64,000 nucleotides of DNA, taken from Meandrina meandrites (taxonomy: Eukaryota > Cnidaria > Anthozoa > Scleractinia > Meandrinidae). Positions 9,901 through 21,274 of the stretch are shown here, one piece after another. The translations under genes were made by a program, and so were the position numbers. Location: contig OY855908.1 in assembly GCA_963693305.1 (NCBI GenBank), forward strand, positions 34,677,805 to 34,741,804, read 5' to 3'. Every line of letters begins with the position of its first letter. The first letter of the stretch is position 1. The notes beneath the pieces are model-generated. The model searched no databases, had not been told where the DNA came from, and worked only from the letters and a program-made list of their open reading frames with translations.

Positions 9901-12900
9901 GTTCGTCCGCTTTAAACACAGAAATTACCAGACCACACCGAATTTGATTACCAATCAGTCTCTTGCCCTGAACCAATGGCATTATGTTGGTTCGTCCTAT
10001 GACTACAAAACTGGCAATGCAAGTTTATGGCTGCATGGACAACAAGTCGTGCACAGGAATATTGGAGCTGGAATAACTCTTGCTACTCAAGATAAGGGGT
10101 AGCGAATGGTAAAATCCGAGCCTTGCCGAGACGCCGAGACCCTAGTTTAAAAATCCGAGCCCGAGACTTGAATTTGTTTGTAAAATCCGAGCCCGAGACT
10201 TAGCGCTACAAAAATCCGAGCCCGAGACGCACTTGATCAGAAAATACGAGAAACAGTTCAATTCTCAAACGATTGTCGTTGGGTACCCATGTAATATTAT
10301 CATGACATGATTTCCTCTATAAAGTGGAAATTACGGTTTACTATATGTATTTTACATAACAATTGTAAATGCAGATTCCGGCAGCGGTAAATTTCTTAAT
10401 TTCTCGTTTCGGATAAGCTTGCGGATAAAAAATTGGCGAGATTTTGAGATCCAAATTTTCAAAATCCGAGACTCCAAGATCCAAATTTTCAAAATTCGAG
10501 ACTCCGAGACCGTCATATTTCCAGAAATCCGAGATTCCGAGACGCTATTTTTAAGCGCCGAGATTCCGAGACTCGGCGTAAATTTGCCGAGACTCAACAT
10601 TTTTGAAAGGCCATTCGCCACCCCTAAGATAACGTCAGAATGGGTGCAAGAGAAAATTATAGCAAGTATTTTAAAGGAAGAATCACCGCCATGAAGGTTT
10701 ATGATGTCGCTTTGACCAGGGAGCAAATAAATGCAGTAAAAACCGCTGGCCAAGGTAACAGCTTTGAATCTCGATCTCCCATCGGGCAAATCGTGATTTA
10801 TTTAACATTACAAACCCGTTTTTCTCTCGCTCTTTTATATGCAAAAGATATTGACGAAGAACACATACCATAAATGAATGAGGCAAATAATTGGTGGCAA
10901 TTATATCTAGCTCGGGAACCAGTTTCGTTTATATTGTTCAACCCCCTTAAAAGCAAACCGAGTGTCGATTATTTCGACAATGGGAAAAATACTGCCAGTG
11001 CAGGAGCAATTGCTGACCTACATATTGTGTATTGTTCACAATATATTTGTCTATATACACATCGGAAAGCCAAAAAAATCCAACGAAAATAAGCAAATAA
11101 TCCTCACTGAGCAAAATTAAAACTAAATTCATCATACTGCTGTTTTCTATTTACGATACTAATTTAACAGTATATTGCTAAAGAGTAGGAGACTTTCTCG
11201 CCAGAAAAAATCGTAAGAAAACATAGAGTTGTCATCTTAATCATTCCATGCTCTGCACAGTACGAATCCTGCCTATCTTGAACACAGCTCAATAAAATTC
11301 ACAGTTTCATAGAGAGCGGACTACAATTTAAGGGTAGTGGTCTTGTGCGCTGAGTATGCTGTTTGATATCGAAATTATTTTCTACTGAACTGGTTATCTA
11401 TTCGACATAGACCTAGTTAATCTTATCTCTTTTGAATTCAAACTTTCGTGTGATAGAGATTCTTATAGACGATCTTTCGCTCCTTCAGATATCAACGAGT
11501 GTGCTGTGTCAAATGGAGGCTGCAGTCACAAGTGTGTTAATACTGCAGGAGGCCACAAATGTGAATGTCCAGACCCGGAACTGAGCTTATCACTGGATAA
11601 CAGGACATGTCATGGTAGCTACTAGTATATGTAATGCAACCGTACCAAAAAACTCATAACGGGGAATCCCTGCTACATCTGACTACATTCATATAAGGCT
11701 GTCTCAAAGATGCTAGGCCACTTTTGGGCAACTTTTCACATTTCGCCGAACAACTGTGTTTCGAGCGAGCTTTTTGTATTCTGAGCAACTTCTACACCGA
11801 AGATTTTCGAAGATTGTCGGAATGTTGTTTGAAGGCTATACGAACGTTCCTGAGAAGTTTCGAACGTATCTAGAGATCACCGAAGTTTACCGAAGATTTC
11901 CTAGGAAGTTTCGAAGAAGTTAGAGCTTTCGGCTCTTTCACCATTAAAATTAAAACCCGCCAGCAAACATGACGTCATCGGTATCATCACAATTTCTGTC
12001 AGCGAAAGAAATCCTTGTAATTCAAATAATTTGGGCCTAAAAATGTTATTTAGATACTTTCGCTGCAGTGAAATTGCATATAAATGATATTTTACCTTCA
12101 AAGGGAAATTAGTATATATTTTGAGAAATGTTCTTGATAAAAGCAACTTTTTGAATTTTTGGAGCAACTTTTTAAGAAATTTTGAGCATCTTAGGGCCAG
12201 CCCTACAGATATGTCCAGGATTGATGCACGTTCTTTATGATAGGCATCACATAGTGTCCTCATTAATAAAAGTTCACCAAAGCACACCTAAATTCTGTCA
12301 AATACGAAGAAATATGGAAATGTCATGTCAAATAGATTATGCAGTCAAACATGAAGCACTTGTGAAACAATACTTGCGTTCAATCTTGGACATAAGTGCA
12401 TCCCTACCCTCCCATGTGCCTCCTCGCAAATTACACTGTCTATAGAGATTGCACCACAAAAGACTATTTCAACCCATTTTATCGCAAACCAAATATATTA
12501 GCAACTTCAATTTTAAAATGAGCTATTCCTTTTCTTCTTGTGACGATGTTCAGTTTATTTCTTCAGCTCCAGGTGTTGATGTTCAGTGCATCAGAGACAA
12601 TATGACCATCATCATTCCCAAGTCCCTCCTCCGTGGGATTGACCGTGAGCATCTTCGGCTCCTGGACGCCACATGCAAAGCTGAAGAAACCAGCGCTCAC
12701 TTCTCTCTAACAACTCCGCTGGCAAGCTGTAACACAACACGCAGGTACACGCCTACAGCTATCGTTTACTCCAACACAGTCTTGGAAATCCCTGTGGCTG
12801 CTGAGAATGTTGTGACTCGCGTGCGTGAAATAGAAATACAGTTCAGCTGTTTCTATTCCAAGTATGGTGTCGTATCATCGGTTGGGTGGAAGCCAAGTAA

Positions 12901-14781
12901 CAGAAAACTTGTGTTTAGCGATGAAGGCAAAGGAAACTTTACACTCTCTCTGAATATGTTTCCTGACAAGAGATTCGTGAGTCCTTACACGAAGGATGAT
13001 TTCCCTGTTGCTGTGGTGCTGCGCAAAGTTCTGTTCTTTGAGGTTTCAGTGACATCAAGTGACAAGCAGCTGTCAATCAAAGCTGATCGATGTTATGCCA
13101 CGCCCACTCAGGATCGTCAAAATTCCTTGAATTACGAGTTTATTACAAGAGGGTATGTGAAGAACTGTTTATCTCAGGTTTTGTGTTGTTGCACATGTTA
13201 TAAACTGAGTGCAATTTTAATTTTCTTATTTCCTTACAATGTTTCCCGCATAAACCTGCAGAGAGACGTAGTTGACAACAGACAACAAGTTCAATGATGT
13301 AAAGGGACGTCACTAGCAGCTAATACAGAGCTTAAGCACAGGCGTTTTTGAGCCACGGACGGCAGCCGGAAATGGAATCTTCTCGTCTTTAGCGCTTATT
13401 GTCGGCTTTTTGTTCATAAATTCAAGTTGTAAGTGCTAAAATGAAAGCTTTCTAACTTATTTTTCGAGGTAAAAGTTCGCGAGAACCTTAAACATTAGCC
13501 TTCCGGTTACCGTCCGTGGCTCAAAAACGTCTGTGCTTAAGCTCTCTAAATTTTAACTCGAGAACCGTTGATATTGATATCTTCGATTCTTTATCTGTAG
13601 TTAAAAGGGCTGTTGGGAAGTATATCCCATGAATCCAGCCACCAGGCCCCGGGGGGGGGGGGGGGGGGTACTCCCATATATGGGCTATATAGGTATGTGC
13701 CGCGGGATAGGGTATGTTTTTTGAGGTTCTCGGTCGTTAAATAGGGTATCATTTTTGGTCCTTTTGGCATTGTGTTCCCGGTGTGATCCTTAGATGGGGT
13801 AGCTAAATTCTATCAGCTAAAATAAACGCCCAGCTAAACGAAAAAAAAATTGTTAAAACTGAACTATCCGTCATTAAGTATTAACAAAGCGATTTCGAAA
13901 GATTTGAGCTTTGGCGTGCGCGGTTAGCCGTTATTTGAGTCGTCACGCAATGCTTCTCCTCCCCTTGAATAGGGTGTCAATTTTCGGGTTTGGGCCTTAG
14001 AAAGGGTATTAATTTTCGTTTTCTTTATCCTTAGATAGGGTCAGGGTTTGAAAACGTTCGCAGCACACCCCTATCCGAAATTTAGGGGAGTACCCCCACC
14101 CCCCCCCCCCCCCGGGCGCCAGGCCCGGAAGAGATAACAGGCGGCTGTATTTGCAATCTTATGCGTAAACTGCCTGAAATTGATCTTGTTTCTTAGATGC
14201 CCGAAGGACGTAACAGTAAAGTACCATTCCGCGCCCTCAGTCAGTTCACAGCGGTTTAGCGTTGAAGCCTTCAAGTTTATTGCTGACCATCCATTTGTGT
14301 TCGTTCACTGTCACGTGATTGTTTGCAACCCAACCGACCCAGACTCTCAGTGTGCAGAGAAATGTCCGTCAATTGGCCGAGAAAGACGCAAAGTTAGTGA
14401 TCACGTAGGAGAACATGTGAATTTCCCGTACTATTTGTCCCAGGGCCCTCTCCACTTGACACAGGAAAAAAGAGAGGAAAAACACGGCAATGTCCTGGAT
14501 AAGGGTGGTATGTAGACAGGCTGAAAATTACAAAAAAATAAACCCTTGAACTTTATGAGGGATATAATGGACTTTTTCTTCAAATGGATCATAGGTTGTC
14601 TTTTTAATTTTTGCCATTTGCATTTCTGTTCTCCCTAGTTTCCAGTCCTACCTCCCCGATGATGGCTCTGTTTGTGATTTGTGTTGCCTGCTTGGCAGGA
14701 ACAGGGCTGATTGTCTTCAAGAAGTCACGTGACAGGCCTACTGCGGTGTATGAACTGCTTATCAGCGGTAATCAAGGATGA
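6621..14781 (+). CDS. LamG-EGF-ZP transmembrane protein gene, six exons
   Basis: Predicted exons are 6621-6945, 9582-10754 (interrupted by a MITE), 11489-11614, 12567-13152, 14197-14504 and 14639-14781. With the insertion and one target copy removed they total 2,124 nt, i.e. 707 residues plus a stop. All junction phases agree (1,1,1,2,1), which supports the model. The order is signal peptide, acidic linker, LamG/pentraxin-like sandwich, calcium-binding EGF, ZP module (polymerisation domain of extracellular filaments), furin-like RERR site, membrane span and short tail. ZP proteins are secreted or membrane-anchored and shed at the furin site. In corals such proteins are known from epithelia and skeletal organic matrix, so a matrix or surface role is an inference. 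A downstream poly(A) signal is at 15049-15054. The insertion in exon 2 would truncate the protein in this haplotype. Confidence 0.8.
7462..7850. repeat. GTTCTTA-rich MITE-like repeat
   Basis: The ends are loosely inverted (TATAAGAACGT near 7476 against AACGTTCTTATTAAAAAGGTTCTTATA near 7815-7840), and the motif GTTCTTA recurs inside at least five times in both orientations. No target duplication was found. Confidence 0.35.
8305..8339. repeat. Perfect 15-bp hairpin in intron 1
   Basis: GCGCGGATATTTTGC at 8305-8319 is exactly complementary to 8325-8339 with a five-base loop. It is probably the core of a palindromic MITE; no transcript evidence is available. Confidence 0.6.
9582..10754 (+). CDS. 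Exon 2: LamG/ConA-like domain, split by a MITE
   Basis: After acceptor CTGTAG the exon reads INVPDPIAFYPLNSKYATRE, then YIEFPNNGDLDAKHSITMLC, LNQWHYVGSSYD and GNASLWLHGQQVV, the strand pattern of LamG3/pentraxin-type sandwiches. At 10089 it meets a 531-bp insertion that brings a TAG at 10100. Coding resumes at about 10626 as NVRMGARENYSKYFKGRITA and MKVYDVALTREQINAV, the typical last strands of the same domain, and ends at donor CAAG|GTAACA (10754). Without the insertion the exon is 636 nt, phase 1-1, an insertable module. Confidence 0.85.
10095..10625. mobile_element. 531-bp MITE inside the LamG exon
   Basis: Termini AGGGGTAGCGAATGG (10095-10109) and CCATTCGCCACCCCT (10611-10625) form an inverted repeat with one mismatch. 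AAGATA is present on both sides (10089-10094 and 10626-10631), so a 6-bp (or, shifted by a base, 7-bp) target duplication is visible. The inside is a mosaic of AAAATCCGAG and CCGAGACTCC-like motifs on either strand. It has no ORF. The superfamily is uncertain. Confidence 0.85.
10755..11488 (+). other. Intron 2
   Basis: A/T-rich sequence with no recognised element. It ends in acceptor CGCTCCTTCAG at 11478-11488. Confidence 0.6.
11489..11614 (+). CDS. Exon 3: calcium-binding EGF domain
   Basis: The 126-nt phase 1-1 exon encodes DINECAVSNGGCSHKCVN and GGHKCECPDPELSLSLDN, ending RTCHG. Six cysteines are in EGF spacing, the D-I-N-E start and N-T-x-G-G core match calcium-binding EGF, and the exon covers exactly one domain. 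Flanks are TCCTTCAG| and CATG|GTAGCT. Confidence 0.9.
11695..12209. mobile_element. Imperfect-TIR MITE in intron 3
   Basis: Its start (GGCTGTCTCAAAGATGCTAG) resembles the complement of its end (GAGCATCTTAGGGCCAGCCC). Short repeats of GAAGTTTCGAA and CCGAAG lie inside. The boundary is approximate and no target duplication was confirmed. The rest of intron 3 (11615-12566) shows nothing else. Confidence 0.4.
12567..13152 (+). CDS. Exon 4: N-terminal and middle part of the ZP module
   Basis: After acceptor TTTCTTCAG it reads APGVDVQCIRDNMTIIIPKS, the classic ZP opening (V-x-C-x-x-D-x-M-x-I-x-I). CKAEETSAHFSLTTPLASCN and YSNTVLEIPV follow, then IQFSCFYSKYGVVSSVGW. The CYATPTQDRQNSLNYEFI stretch at the end is the typical C-x-A-T-P element of the C-terminal ZP subdomain. 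The donor GG|GTATGT at 13152 leaves phase 2. Confidence 0.9.
13336..13536. mobile_element. 201-bp MITE with TTAA flanks, intron 4
   Basis: TTAA at 13332-13335 and 13537-13540 flank an element with about 40-bp near-perfect inverted ends (GCACAGGCGTTTTTGAGCCA at the left end). TTAA duplication is the mark of piggyBac- and Kolobok-type elements. Confidence 0.75.
13648..14116. mobile_element. 469-bp hAT-like MITE with poly-G/C ends, intron 4
   Basis: Both ends run CCCGGGG(n)TACTCCC, inverted, and the flanks CACCAGGC (13640-13647) and CGCCAGGC (14117-14124) look like an 8-bp target duplication with one mismatch. The inside repeats TAGGGTA-type motifs. The 18-bp G run and 17-bp C run are likely length-variable. 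Confidence 0.65.
14197..14504 (+). CDS. Exon 5: C-terminal ZP subdomain and furin-like site
   Basis: After acceptor TTGTTTCTTAG it encodes CPKDVTVKYHSAPSVSSQRF and FKFIADHPFVFVHCHVIVCN, the hallmark ZP-C strand with its paired cysteines. CAEKCPSIGRERRKVSD follows; RERR is a consensus furin cleavage site in the usual place between ZP and membrane span. The donor is AAGG|GTGGTA at 14504. Confidence 0.9.
14639..14781 (+). CDS. Exon 6: transmembrane segment and cytosolic tail
   Basis: Acceptor CTGTTCTCCCTAG at 14626-14638 is followed by SSPTSPMMALFVICVACLAG and TGLIVF, one hydrophobic span, then a basic stop-transfer (KKSRDRP) and the short tail TAVYELLISGNQG ending in TGA at 14779-14781. Confidence 0.9.
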
Positions 14782-15048
14782 AGGCATGCTCGATGACAAC
14801 AAATGGACTGGACTTCAAAGGATACTAGAGCTTGAGATATAACCATTTGGCAAAAACGAAACGTTGCCACCGCAGCCGTTCTTTTTACCTTGTAAACAAC
14901 ACACTTTATTTCGTTATTTTGCTGAGGACTCTTCAGTTGCAGTATTAAATAACAATAATTAAGTCGTGTTATATAAATATACGGTGAACGATTCGATTTT
15001 ATCTTTCAGTTTGTAAAAAATCTGCCGTTCTGCTTCAGCTAGTTGTAA

Positions 15049-15054
15049 AATAAA
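15049..15054 (+). terminator. Poly(A) signal candidate of the ZP gene
   Basis: AATAAA lies about 270 bases after the stop codon in A/T-rich sequence. No competing hexamer closer to the stop was noticed. Confidence 0.45.
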
Positions 15055-15469
15055 GTTAGAGCTTCTTTTTCAAAAGTAAAACATGTGCGAGTGAGACTGT
15101 TTAAAATATATTTTTCTGTAGGATGGAGCTTTCTTCGTTGAATGTGCATTTTTTGCCCATGACAAATTAGAACATCGCAGGCAAACGTTTCTTTCCCATA
15201 TAACCTGTACAGTTAACATTTATCCCATATAGCTCTTAATTGAAATAGCTAGGTGTAGTATTGGGAGCTTGGTGCTGTTTAAAATCAGTTAAATTGCATT
15301 TCATGCAATGGCAAACAGTTTGGGTGATTGATCATGACTCATGCGCGATGGTAAGCAGATGCCAGTTTTAATTGTGTGTCTACTTTCGACTCTGTTTGGC
15401 CAGGCGTTTAGATACATTGCATGCTGCGAGCTGGTCTAATTGGGCCCGACCAAACAGAAATGTAAAAAG

Positions 15470-15775
15470 TAAAAGAAAAGGGTAAAGTCTGCGTTATTTC
15501 GAGCCTAGTTGCCCAACAGGCCGGAGGTTTTCCCGGTTTCTGTAGCATAAAGCGACTAGGAGTTTTTATACTCACCCCTGGCTGGGAAGATAGTCCATCG
15601 TAGAGTTACTCCCCAGCAGTACATTTCCTGGTACCCATTGAGGCACTTGACGAAAGAGGGGCACTGTGAGACTATGACTTGCACAAGAACACAACACAAT
15701 GACCACGGCCGGGGCTCGAGCACGGACCACTCGATCTGGAGTCCAGTGCACTAACCATTAGGCCACCGCGCCTCC
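15470..15775 (-). mobile_element. tRNA-derived SINE
   Basis: Read on the minus strand, 15775-15700 is a tRNA-like head: GGAGGCGCGGTGGCCTAATG (with a pol III A-box-like TGGCCTAATGG) and a degenerate B box GTGCTCGAGCC. A body follows down to about 15470, with TACCAGGAAATGTACTGC and GCTTTATGCTACAGAAACCG. It shows no ORF. The 3' end is not certain. Confidence 0.6.
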
Positions 15776-15789
15776 TACTAGACTCAAGA

Positions 15790-16445
15790 AGTCGCAAGCT
15801 GAGTTTCCGAGCAACCTTGCGTTGAGTGGCAAAATGGACTCGCACGTTTACTCTCAAGTGCACGCAAGTTGTCAAAAGCAATTTCATTGTAGACTGCTTG
15901 CAGTCTGGTTTTCTTTTGAAATGCAGCAAGGAAATGCGTGACGAGGGTTTAAGAGGTGCGAGGAGGAATGGAGGCCAGACAGGAGTACGCGAGGACTCGC
16001 CCCAAACCCTTATCTCTCGCTCCAGGCCACTTCTCGTCCATACCGCCTTTTTGTGTTCGAATAGACCATTTGCATTATTACGTCAAATGCGCAATCTTCT
16101 GGTAGTTATAGTTAAGATAGCGCGCAAATGGCAAATTGCTCTGAAAAGTAAATAATGAAATTTTCACACGTAAAGTCGCTAAGGGTTACAATACAACGGA
16201 GCAATTCTGACTATTTCAACATTTTATAAATTGCGGAAGCTTTTTTGGTGAACCAGATCCAAAATGGTGAAACACCTGATGAAAATAATGTCATTTTGTC
16301 TACCCTTGTAGTGACAAACATGTTCGCTTAAATCGTCATGCATTCTTTTTCAAGTGTTTCATCGTTTCTGCTACACTACTTCAAACTGCTGCTCAAGACA
16401 TGCTTCACGCAGAAAAGTCGTACTCTCGAAGAGACCTTTGAGTAG
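15790..16445. other. No gene recognised
   Basis: A 109-codon + frame (15826-16155) covers part of this stretch but has no domain or splice context. I see nothing else here. Confidence 0.4.
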
Positions 16446-16449
16446 TTAA

Positions 16450-17460
16450 GAGGGCGTCTCCCTAAGATCCACAAAGTCAATTTGGCCCAAGAAATAGAAT
16501 TCGCTCAAAATCCATCCACTAATTTCTTATAATAAGTAGGTAATAAATATGAAATTAGATTGGAGAAAACAATGTTTTCTTAATGAAATCTGGATGCAAA
16601 CTTTTCACACCTCCTGAAGGCCTCGGCGGCCATTGGCTGGATCGTGACATTTGGTAATGTCGAACACTTCGCTCTAATAAATATATTTCTGTACAATCTT
16701 TAAAAATCCGACATTGATAAACAATAAGCCTTGGTCTTTTAAACTAAGTGAAACGAGGATTCAAAGTTTGGATATTTTGGACATTATTCACAAGGTAAAA
16801 TTTTTGTCAATTTCATGTAGAAGAATATCAAAAGTGGCTCGTACTTACAAGTTAAACTGCGTATCAGCAGGAAGCTCCATCCTTCTGCTCTAAGAATATT
16901 TAAAAATATTTGGCCGCTCTCCACTCCTTCGTTTGTTGGCCAAGGATAAAGCAAGCACTACTCGGCAGATGTGGCCATGTTGTCATCGTATTCGTTCCGA
17001 CCCAATTTCAGTACCAATGGAGGAGAATTTTGTTAAGTCACTAGTGGATTTAACCCATTGTGAAAAGAAGAAATCACTTAGCAATCAAATATAATCTGAG
17101 GAGAATTGATCTGCTCGAGAACGCCCATTCAAACAGTAAAAATCGATCTTCTACTGTCCGCCATGTTGTTTTTAACAACCGCTGACCAGTTTAGTAGCAG
17201 TCAGTGTAAGTTACAGACTTTGGACTACAGACTGCGCTAAGTGAGGACTTCGGACTGGGTATAAATTTCGGACTAAGCATATAAACTGCGTATAAGTGCA
17301 AACTGATTTTAAAAACAATGAGAACCCATCAAGGCTGTAATCATGAAACTGTGAATTACCTCCGCAAAATAAGTGAATACTTCATGTTCGAGTGGCAACG
17401 CGACTCAAACTCAAATGCTGATTTCATGTCTAGCTTCACGCGAGAGAGCGTGAGATTTCA
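16450..17460 (+). repeat. Left arm of the fold-back element
   Basis: It is complementary to the right arm as described for the whole element. The arm carries small ATG-containing frames but none with a domain. Confidence 0.8.
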
Positions 17461-18339
17461 AACATCCATAATTTGCTTAAAATCGGGAAACGGTGTGAGA
17501 ACATTTTTAACGGTAATATACCTTACTATTTAAAAAACTAGTGACATATGTTTTATTAACCATTAAACTCGTCGAAGACTTACATTTAACCTTCACTTTC
17601 ACCAGTGGATTTAACTAATTGTAAAGGGAAAAATCAAATAAAATCAGATATAGCTTGAGGAGGATTCATCTGTTCTAGAACGTCCATTAAACATCTTCTA
17701 CCCTATCCGCAATGTCCTTTTTTTGTTAAAAAAGCCGCTGACCAGTTTGGTCATTCGATGAACGGGGCCTGGGTTGGGGAAAGGAGGGGGATCCGGCCGG
17801 GTAACAGGAAATTACACTACATTTTGCAAGCCAAAAACACATATTTGATTAGGCCCACATTTTCCGTTCAGAAAATCAAAGCGGCAAGACAAGATGTCTT
17901 GAGATCGCTTTTTGAAATGTCAGCTCTGATTAGAATGGACTAAGCTTTAAATGTCATACACGTAGAGAAAAGCAATCCAAATGGTTCGGGAAGAGAGGAC
18001 TCAGCAGGCATGTCAGCTGCAGTGTTATCCCCCAAAACGTCGGCAACCTGAGGATCCAGTGATAACACTTTGCAGGCCTGTTCGATTCTTGTACGCGAGA
18101 ATGGAGTTGCGGTTGCTTCCATTTTGAAAACAACCTCTTGCTTAACACTGAAGGCCCATAACCTTTATCTTATCTTATGTCCATCAAAGATCATATGAAG
18201 CAGAGTACTACCAAAGCAACGTGTTGGTAGCTTGTTAAATCTTGTTAAAAGTACGACTTTTTGATAGCGTATCATCTGTCCCGTGAAACTATCAGTGAAC
18301 AAATATGATGAGGGTTATGACATTTTATTTAAAACTAGC

Positions 18340-18610
18340 AATGGTATATTGCAATTCCTGAGTTTTGGTTGGTTAACGGGCAATGGACGTATATGAGCTC
18401 ATATACCATTGACCACAAATGTCGTAGGCGATACGCGTCAATGAAAACAGCTGGGGAACTCAAATATTGCAATTCTTCAGTTGGGCGTTTATAATAAAAC
18501 AATTATTCTACTCGCGCTTGTTGGATATGAGATCGTTATAGCCAACTCGGCGCTACACGCCTCGTTGGTTATCTGCCATCTCATATCCAACGCACGCTCG
18601 TGGAATAATC
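18340..18610. repeat. Dispersed repeat, second copy at 35630-35846
   Basis: Matching landmarks in order are GGTTAACGGGCAATGG, GCGATACGCGTC, AAACAGCTGGGGA, CTCAAATATTGCAATTCTT, CCAACTCGGCGCTAC and CTCGTGGAATAAT. A fragment also sits at 24226-24262. It is probably a non-autonomous DNA element, as it has no ORF. Confidence 0.6.
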
Positions 18611-18666
18611 GTTGAGTTTTAGCACAGGATATAAGACAAGAACTTCTGAAGAGCCCTGTCCAAGGT

Positions 18667-18667
<1 letters not shown>

Positions 18668-18727
<60 letters not shown>

Positions 18728-18861
18728 TGATGATGATGATAATAATAATAATAATAATAATACCGAACACACTGCCATCTAGTGGCAAGGAGGAGGGTAT
18801 GACAGGGAACTTTCGGATAACGAGTCCAGCATCCTGACCACTAAACCACGCTAACTCCTCC
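18668..18861 (-). mobile_element. tRNA-derived SINE with (TTA)n tail
   Basis: On the minus strand it starts GGAGGAGTTAGCGTGGTTTA, whose TAGCGTGGTTTAGTGG part resembles a tRNA 5' half and A box. It continues through ATGCTGGACTCGTTATCCG and ends in about 95 bases of TTA/TCA triplet repeats (plus strand 18668-18762). The triplet run is the SINE tail, and it explains the long isoleucine frame on this strand. Confidence 0.6.
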
Positions 18862-20228
18862 ACCGTTTCTGTTAGTGAGGTAAAAGAGGATTCCAAATTC
18901 CAGCATATACCACAACGCTGAGTTTCTACGGGGAGGGATACATTTTCAGAAGCTTTATTTCTCCAGCGAAAACTGTTAACTATAACTTTCAAAAGGCTTT
19001 CAAAGTTTTGACGCATTACAACATCACCATGATTGTGGTCCTCATGGCAGTGCAATACAGGAATCCTTCCATGATTAGTTGCACCGTGACTGCACAACAC
19101 GGATTTTTATCTTCTTTACAAGAAATGCCCTTAGGCCAAATAGTTCTTTCATCCACGGCTACTTCTCCCTACATTGAAGATGTGATGGAATAGCAAATTC
19201 GCTGGCAACAAGTGGGTGAAGGTTTTGAAAAGATATCAGAACGGCATCCAGTATATGACGCCTACAACCTCTGTGAATTGCATCGGTAGCACAAGATCAG
19301 TTCCTTTAATTAATGTAAGCATGCTGAATTCAGCCGCAGTTTTTCTAAAACTTCTTCGAAGTCAAAAGAAAGGACATTATAATTTGTCGATAAATTAGCA
19401 GCGATGATTTCCGATTGTCCCTGTAAGTCTTTTGGAAAGGTTTAGAGGTTTAAATCATTTGCTGATGTTATTTATGCTTGCTAACAAGACAGTTCTACAG
19501 TACTTTAGTCGACCGCATCAATCTTTTCTCAAAATGTATGTACCGCAAGTGGATCATCCTCTACTCTTAATTTTTATGGTGTATCGGAAAGAGACTGGAC
19601 ATAAAACCGTATGTTTTCTACATGGTAGCTGTTAATCCCAGAAACTAGAGCTATCAAACTAGGCATTTTTTAAACAATGAACGTGTTACGCTCATCATGG
19701 CTATTACACATCCACTCAGTAAACTTGCTGTCAATGTTCACATTAATTGTTGCGTTAAAAGCTTAGGTTGCCTAGGTAATTCTGTACTTCCCCTTGGCAA
19801 CGAGTTAAATTCAGTCGGGGCTAATGCAACTTTTATGCAAGTTAATGAAATAACAGTAACACCAGTCAGTAGGAGGTTATATTTCTATGATGGACGAAAT
19901 CGCAACCCAGCTAATATCCAGGCTCAAGACTTTTATAATCCTACAGCGAACAGGGCAAGAGTTGTTCTTTGTTATATGCAAAGGTGGATCTAGGGGGGGG
20001 ATGTAGGGGTGCGCGTCCCCTGAAATGACCTGTGGCTTTCTAATACAACTAGTATTCTGCAAAAAATAACTATGTAGTGCACCCCTTCCTAAGAAAAATC
20101 CTGCATCCGCCCCTGAATTGTACCAGGCTTATGCAAGCATACAAATTTATCTTCCTTTAGAAAGCTTTAAGCCAAAAGGTTCTTCTAAAATGGTAAACTG
20201 AATTTGATATCTGACCTTTGTGATCACA

Positions 20229-21095
20229 GTAAATCTCACGCGCTCTCGCGTGAGTTTGAGTCGCGTTGCCACTTGAACATGAAGTATTCACTTACTTTGC
20301 GGAGGTAAATCACAGTTTCATGATTACAGCCTTGATGGGTTCTCATTGTTTTTAAGTTTATATGCTTAGTCCGAAATTTATACCCAGTCCGAAGTCCTCA
20401 GTTAGCGCAGTCTGTAGTCCAAAGTCTGTAACTTACACTGACTGCTACTAAACTGGTCAGCGGTTGTTAAAAACAACATGGCGGACAGTAGAAGATCGAT
20501 TTTTACTGTTTGAATGGGCGTTCTCGAGCAGATCAATTCTCCTCAGATTATATTTGATTGCTAAGTGATTTCTTCTTTTCACAATGGGTTAAATCCACTA
20601 GTGACTTAACAAAATTCTCCTCCATTGGTACTGAAATTGGGTCGGAACGAATACGATGACAACATGGCCACATCTGCCGAGTAGTGCTTGCTTTACCCCT
20701 GGCCAACAAACGAAGGAGTGGAGAGCGGCCAAATATTTTTACATATTCTTAGAGCAGAAGGATGGAGCTTCCTGCTGATATGCAGTTTAACTTGTAAGTA
20801 CGAGCCACTTTTGATATTCTTCTACATGAAATTGACGAAAATTTTACCTTGTGAATAATGTCCAAAATATCCAAACTTTGAATCCTCGTTTCTTTCTTAA
20901 TGACAACAGCTATTCAGTGCGGTTCACTTAGTTTAAAAGACCAAGGCTTATTGTTTATCAATGTCGGATTTTTAAAGATTGTACAGAAAATTAATATATT
21001 TATTAGAGCGAAGTGTTCGACTTTACCAAATTTCACGATCCAGCCAATGGCCGCCGAGGCCTTCAGGAGGTGTGAAAAGTTTGCATCCAGATTTG
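20229..21095 (-). repeat. Right arm, inner part, of the fold-back element
   Basis: This is the reverse complement of about 16585-17460, with scattered substitutions and small indels. It is continued by 22709-22843. Confidence 0.8.
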
Positions 21096-21113
21096 TACCA
21101 GTAATCTTTTTCA

Positions 21114-21225
21114 TGATTTCGAGTGCAATTTGGAATAAATAAGCACGAGAAAATTTTTCAAAGGCAAACAAAATTGCACGAGCCCGTAGGGCGAGTGCAA
21201 TTTGTAGTCTTTGAAAAATTTACGA

Positions 21226-21257
<32 letters not shown>
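21114..21257. repeat. Palindromic MITE, GAGTGCAATTTGG ends
   Basis: GTGCAATTTGGAATAAATAA near 21123 reappears as its complement near 21225-21250. The centre repeats TTGCACGAGCCCGTAGGGCG as a small hairpin. Confidence 0.65.
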
Positions 21258-21261
<4 letters not shown>

Positions 21262-21274
21262 GTGATTAGTAGTT

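Noticed and set aside
10095..10625. Reading the LamG interruption as an intron
   Set aside because: The termini are inverted repeats with a target duplication, and no donor/acceptor pair in the right place keeps the frame.
18489..19100. 203-codon minus frame with a long isoleucine run
   Set aside because: The run is the (TTA)n tail of a SINE. The N-terminal part (HGATNHGRIPVLHCHEDHNH) could be a decayed transposase but matches no family I know.
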